Source of the DNA: an uncultured Mollicutes bacterium
GTDB taxonomy: Bacteria > Bacillota_I > Bacilli_A > RFN20 > CAG-826
Reading direction: 5' to 3'
Length of the DNA stretch: 6,421 nucleotides
NCBI GenBank assembly: GCA_945935945.1
Contig: CAMESA010000053.1
Location: 1 to 6,421 of the forward strand
Shown: positions 6,420-6,421 of the stretch, one piece after another
Layout: each line of letters starts with the position of its first letter
How positions within the stretch are numbered: position 1 is the first letter of the stretch
Position numbers and translations under genes: made by a program
Notes under the pieces: generated by a model
What the model saw: only the letters and a program-made list of their open reading frames with translations
The model's database searches: none
What the model was told of the DNA's origin: nothing

Positions 6420-6421
6420 AC

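Noticed and set aside
1..6421. CRISPR array, insertion sequence or defence system
   Set aside because: There are no regularly spaced repeats, transposase motifs or terminal repeats, and all four genes are core housekeeping genes in a known conserved order.

Overview
The window is an AT-rich bacterial segment (roughly 70% A+T by eye) carrying four genes, all on the minus strand. In transcription order they are the 3' end of ruvB (6039-6419), a fused secDF (2951-5791), recJ (1375-2916) and the 5' three fifths of a long bifunctional (p)ppGpp synthetase/hydrolase gene, rel (1-1355). This is a shortened version of the order in Bacillus subtilis and relatives (ruvA-ruvB-queA-tgt-yajC-...-secDF-...-recJ-apt-relA). 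It points to the Bacilli/Mollicutes side of the Firmicutes. All nine tryptophan codons in the window are TGG, no gene has an internal TGA, and ruvB ends in TGA. The organism therefore most likely uses the standard code and not the Mycoplasma code. An Acholeplasma-like or other AT-rich, small-genome member of the Bacilli fits best (inference).

Layout. ruvB ends at 6039 and is followed by a noncoding gap of about 250 bp (5792-6038), the only sizeable one in the window. That gap holds a long A/T-rich inverted repeat just behind the ruvB stop (possible terminator), a second imperfect palindrome, an A-tract stretch, a plausible sigma-A type promoter, a tandem pair of 10-bp palindromes and the secDF ribosome binding site. 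secDF, recJ and rel then follow with gaps of 34 and 19 bp and probably form one transcription unit. A small GC-containing hairpin between secDF and recJ could partly terminate or process that transcript.

Functions. RuvB is the branch-migration motor of Holliday junction processing. SecDF is the membrane accessory of the Sec translocon. RecJ is the 5'-3' single-strand DNA exonuclease. Rel makes and degrades the (p)ppGpp alarmone. They do not form one pathway, and their proximity is an inherited synteny block.

Nothing here looks like a new mobile or defence system. The points most worth a second look are: a SecDF that keeps the 12-helix fold but appears to lack the acidic residues used for proton-driven function in both halves; loss of apt and other genes from the conserved order; the recJ start without a Shine-Dalgarno sequence behind a hairpin; and the structured ruvB-secDF intergenic region.
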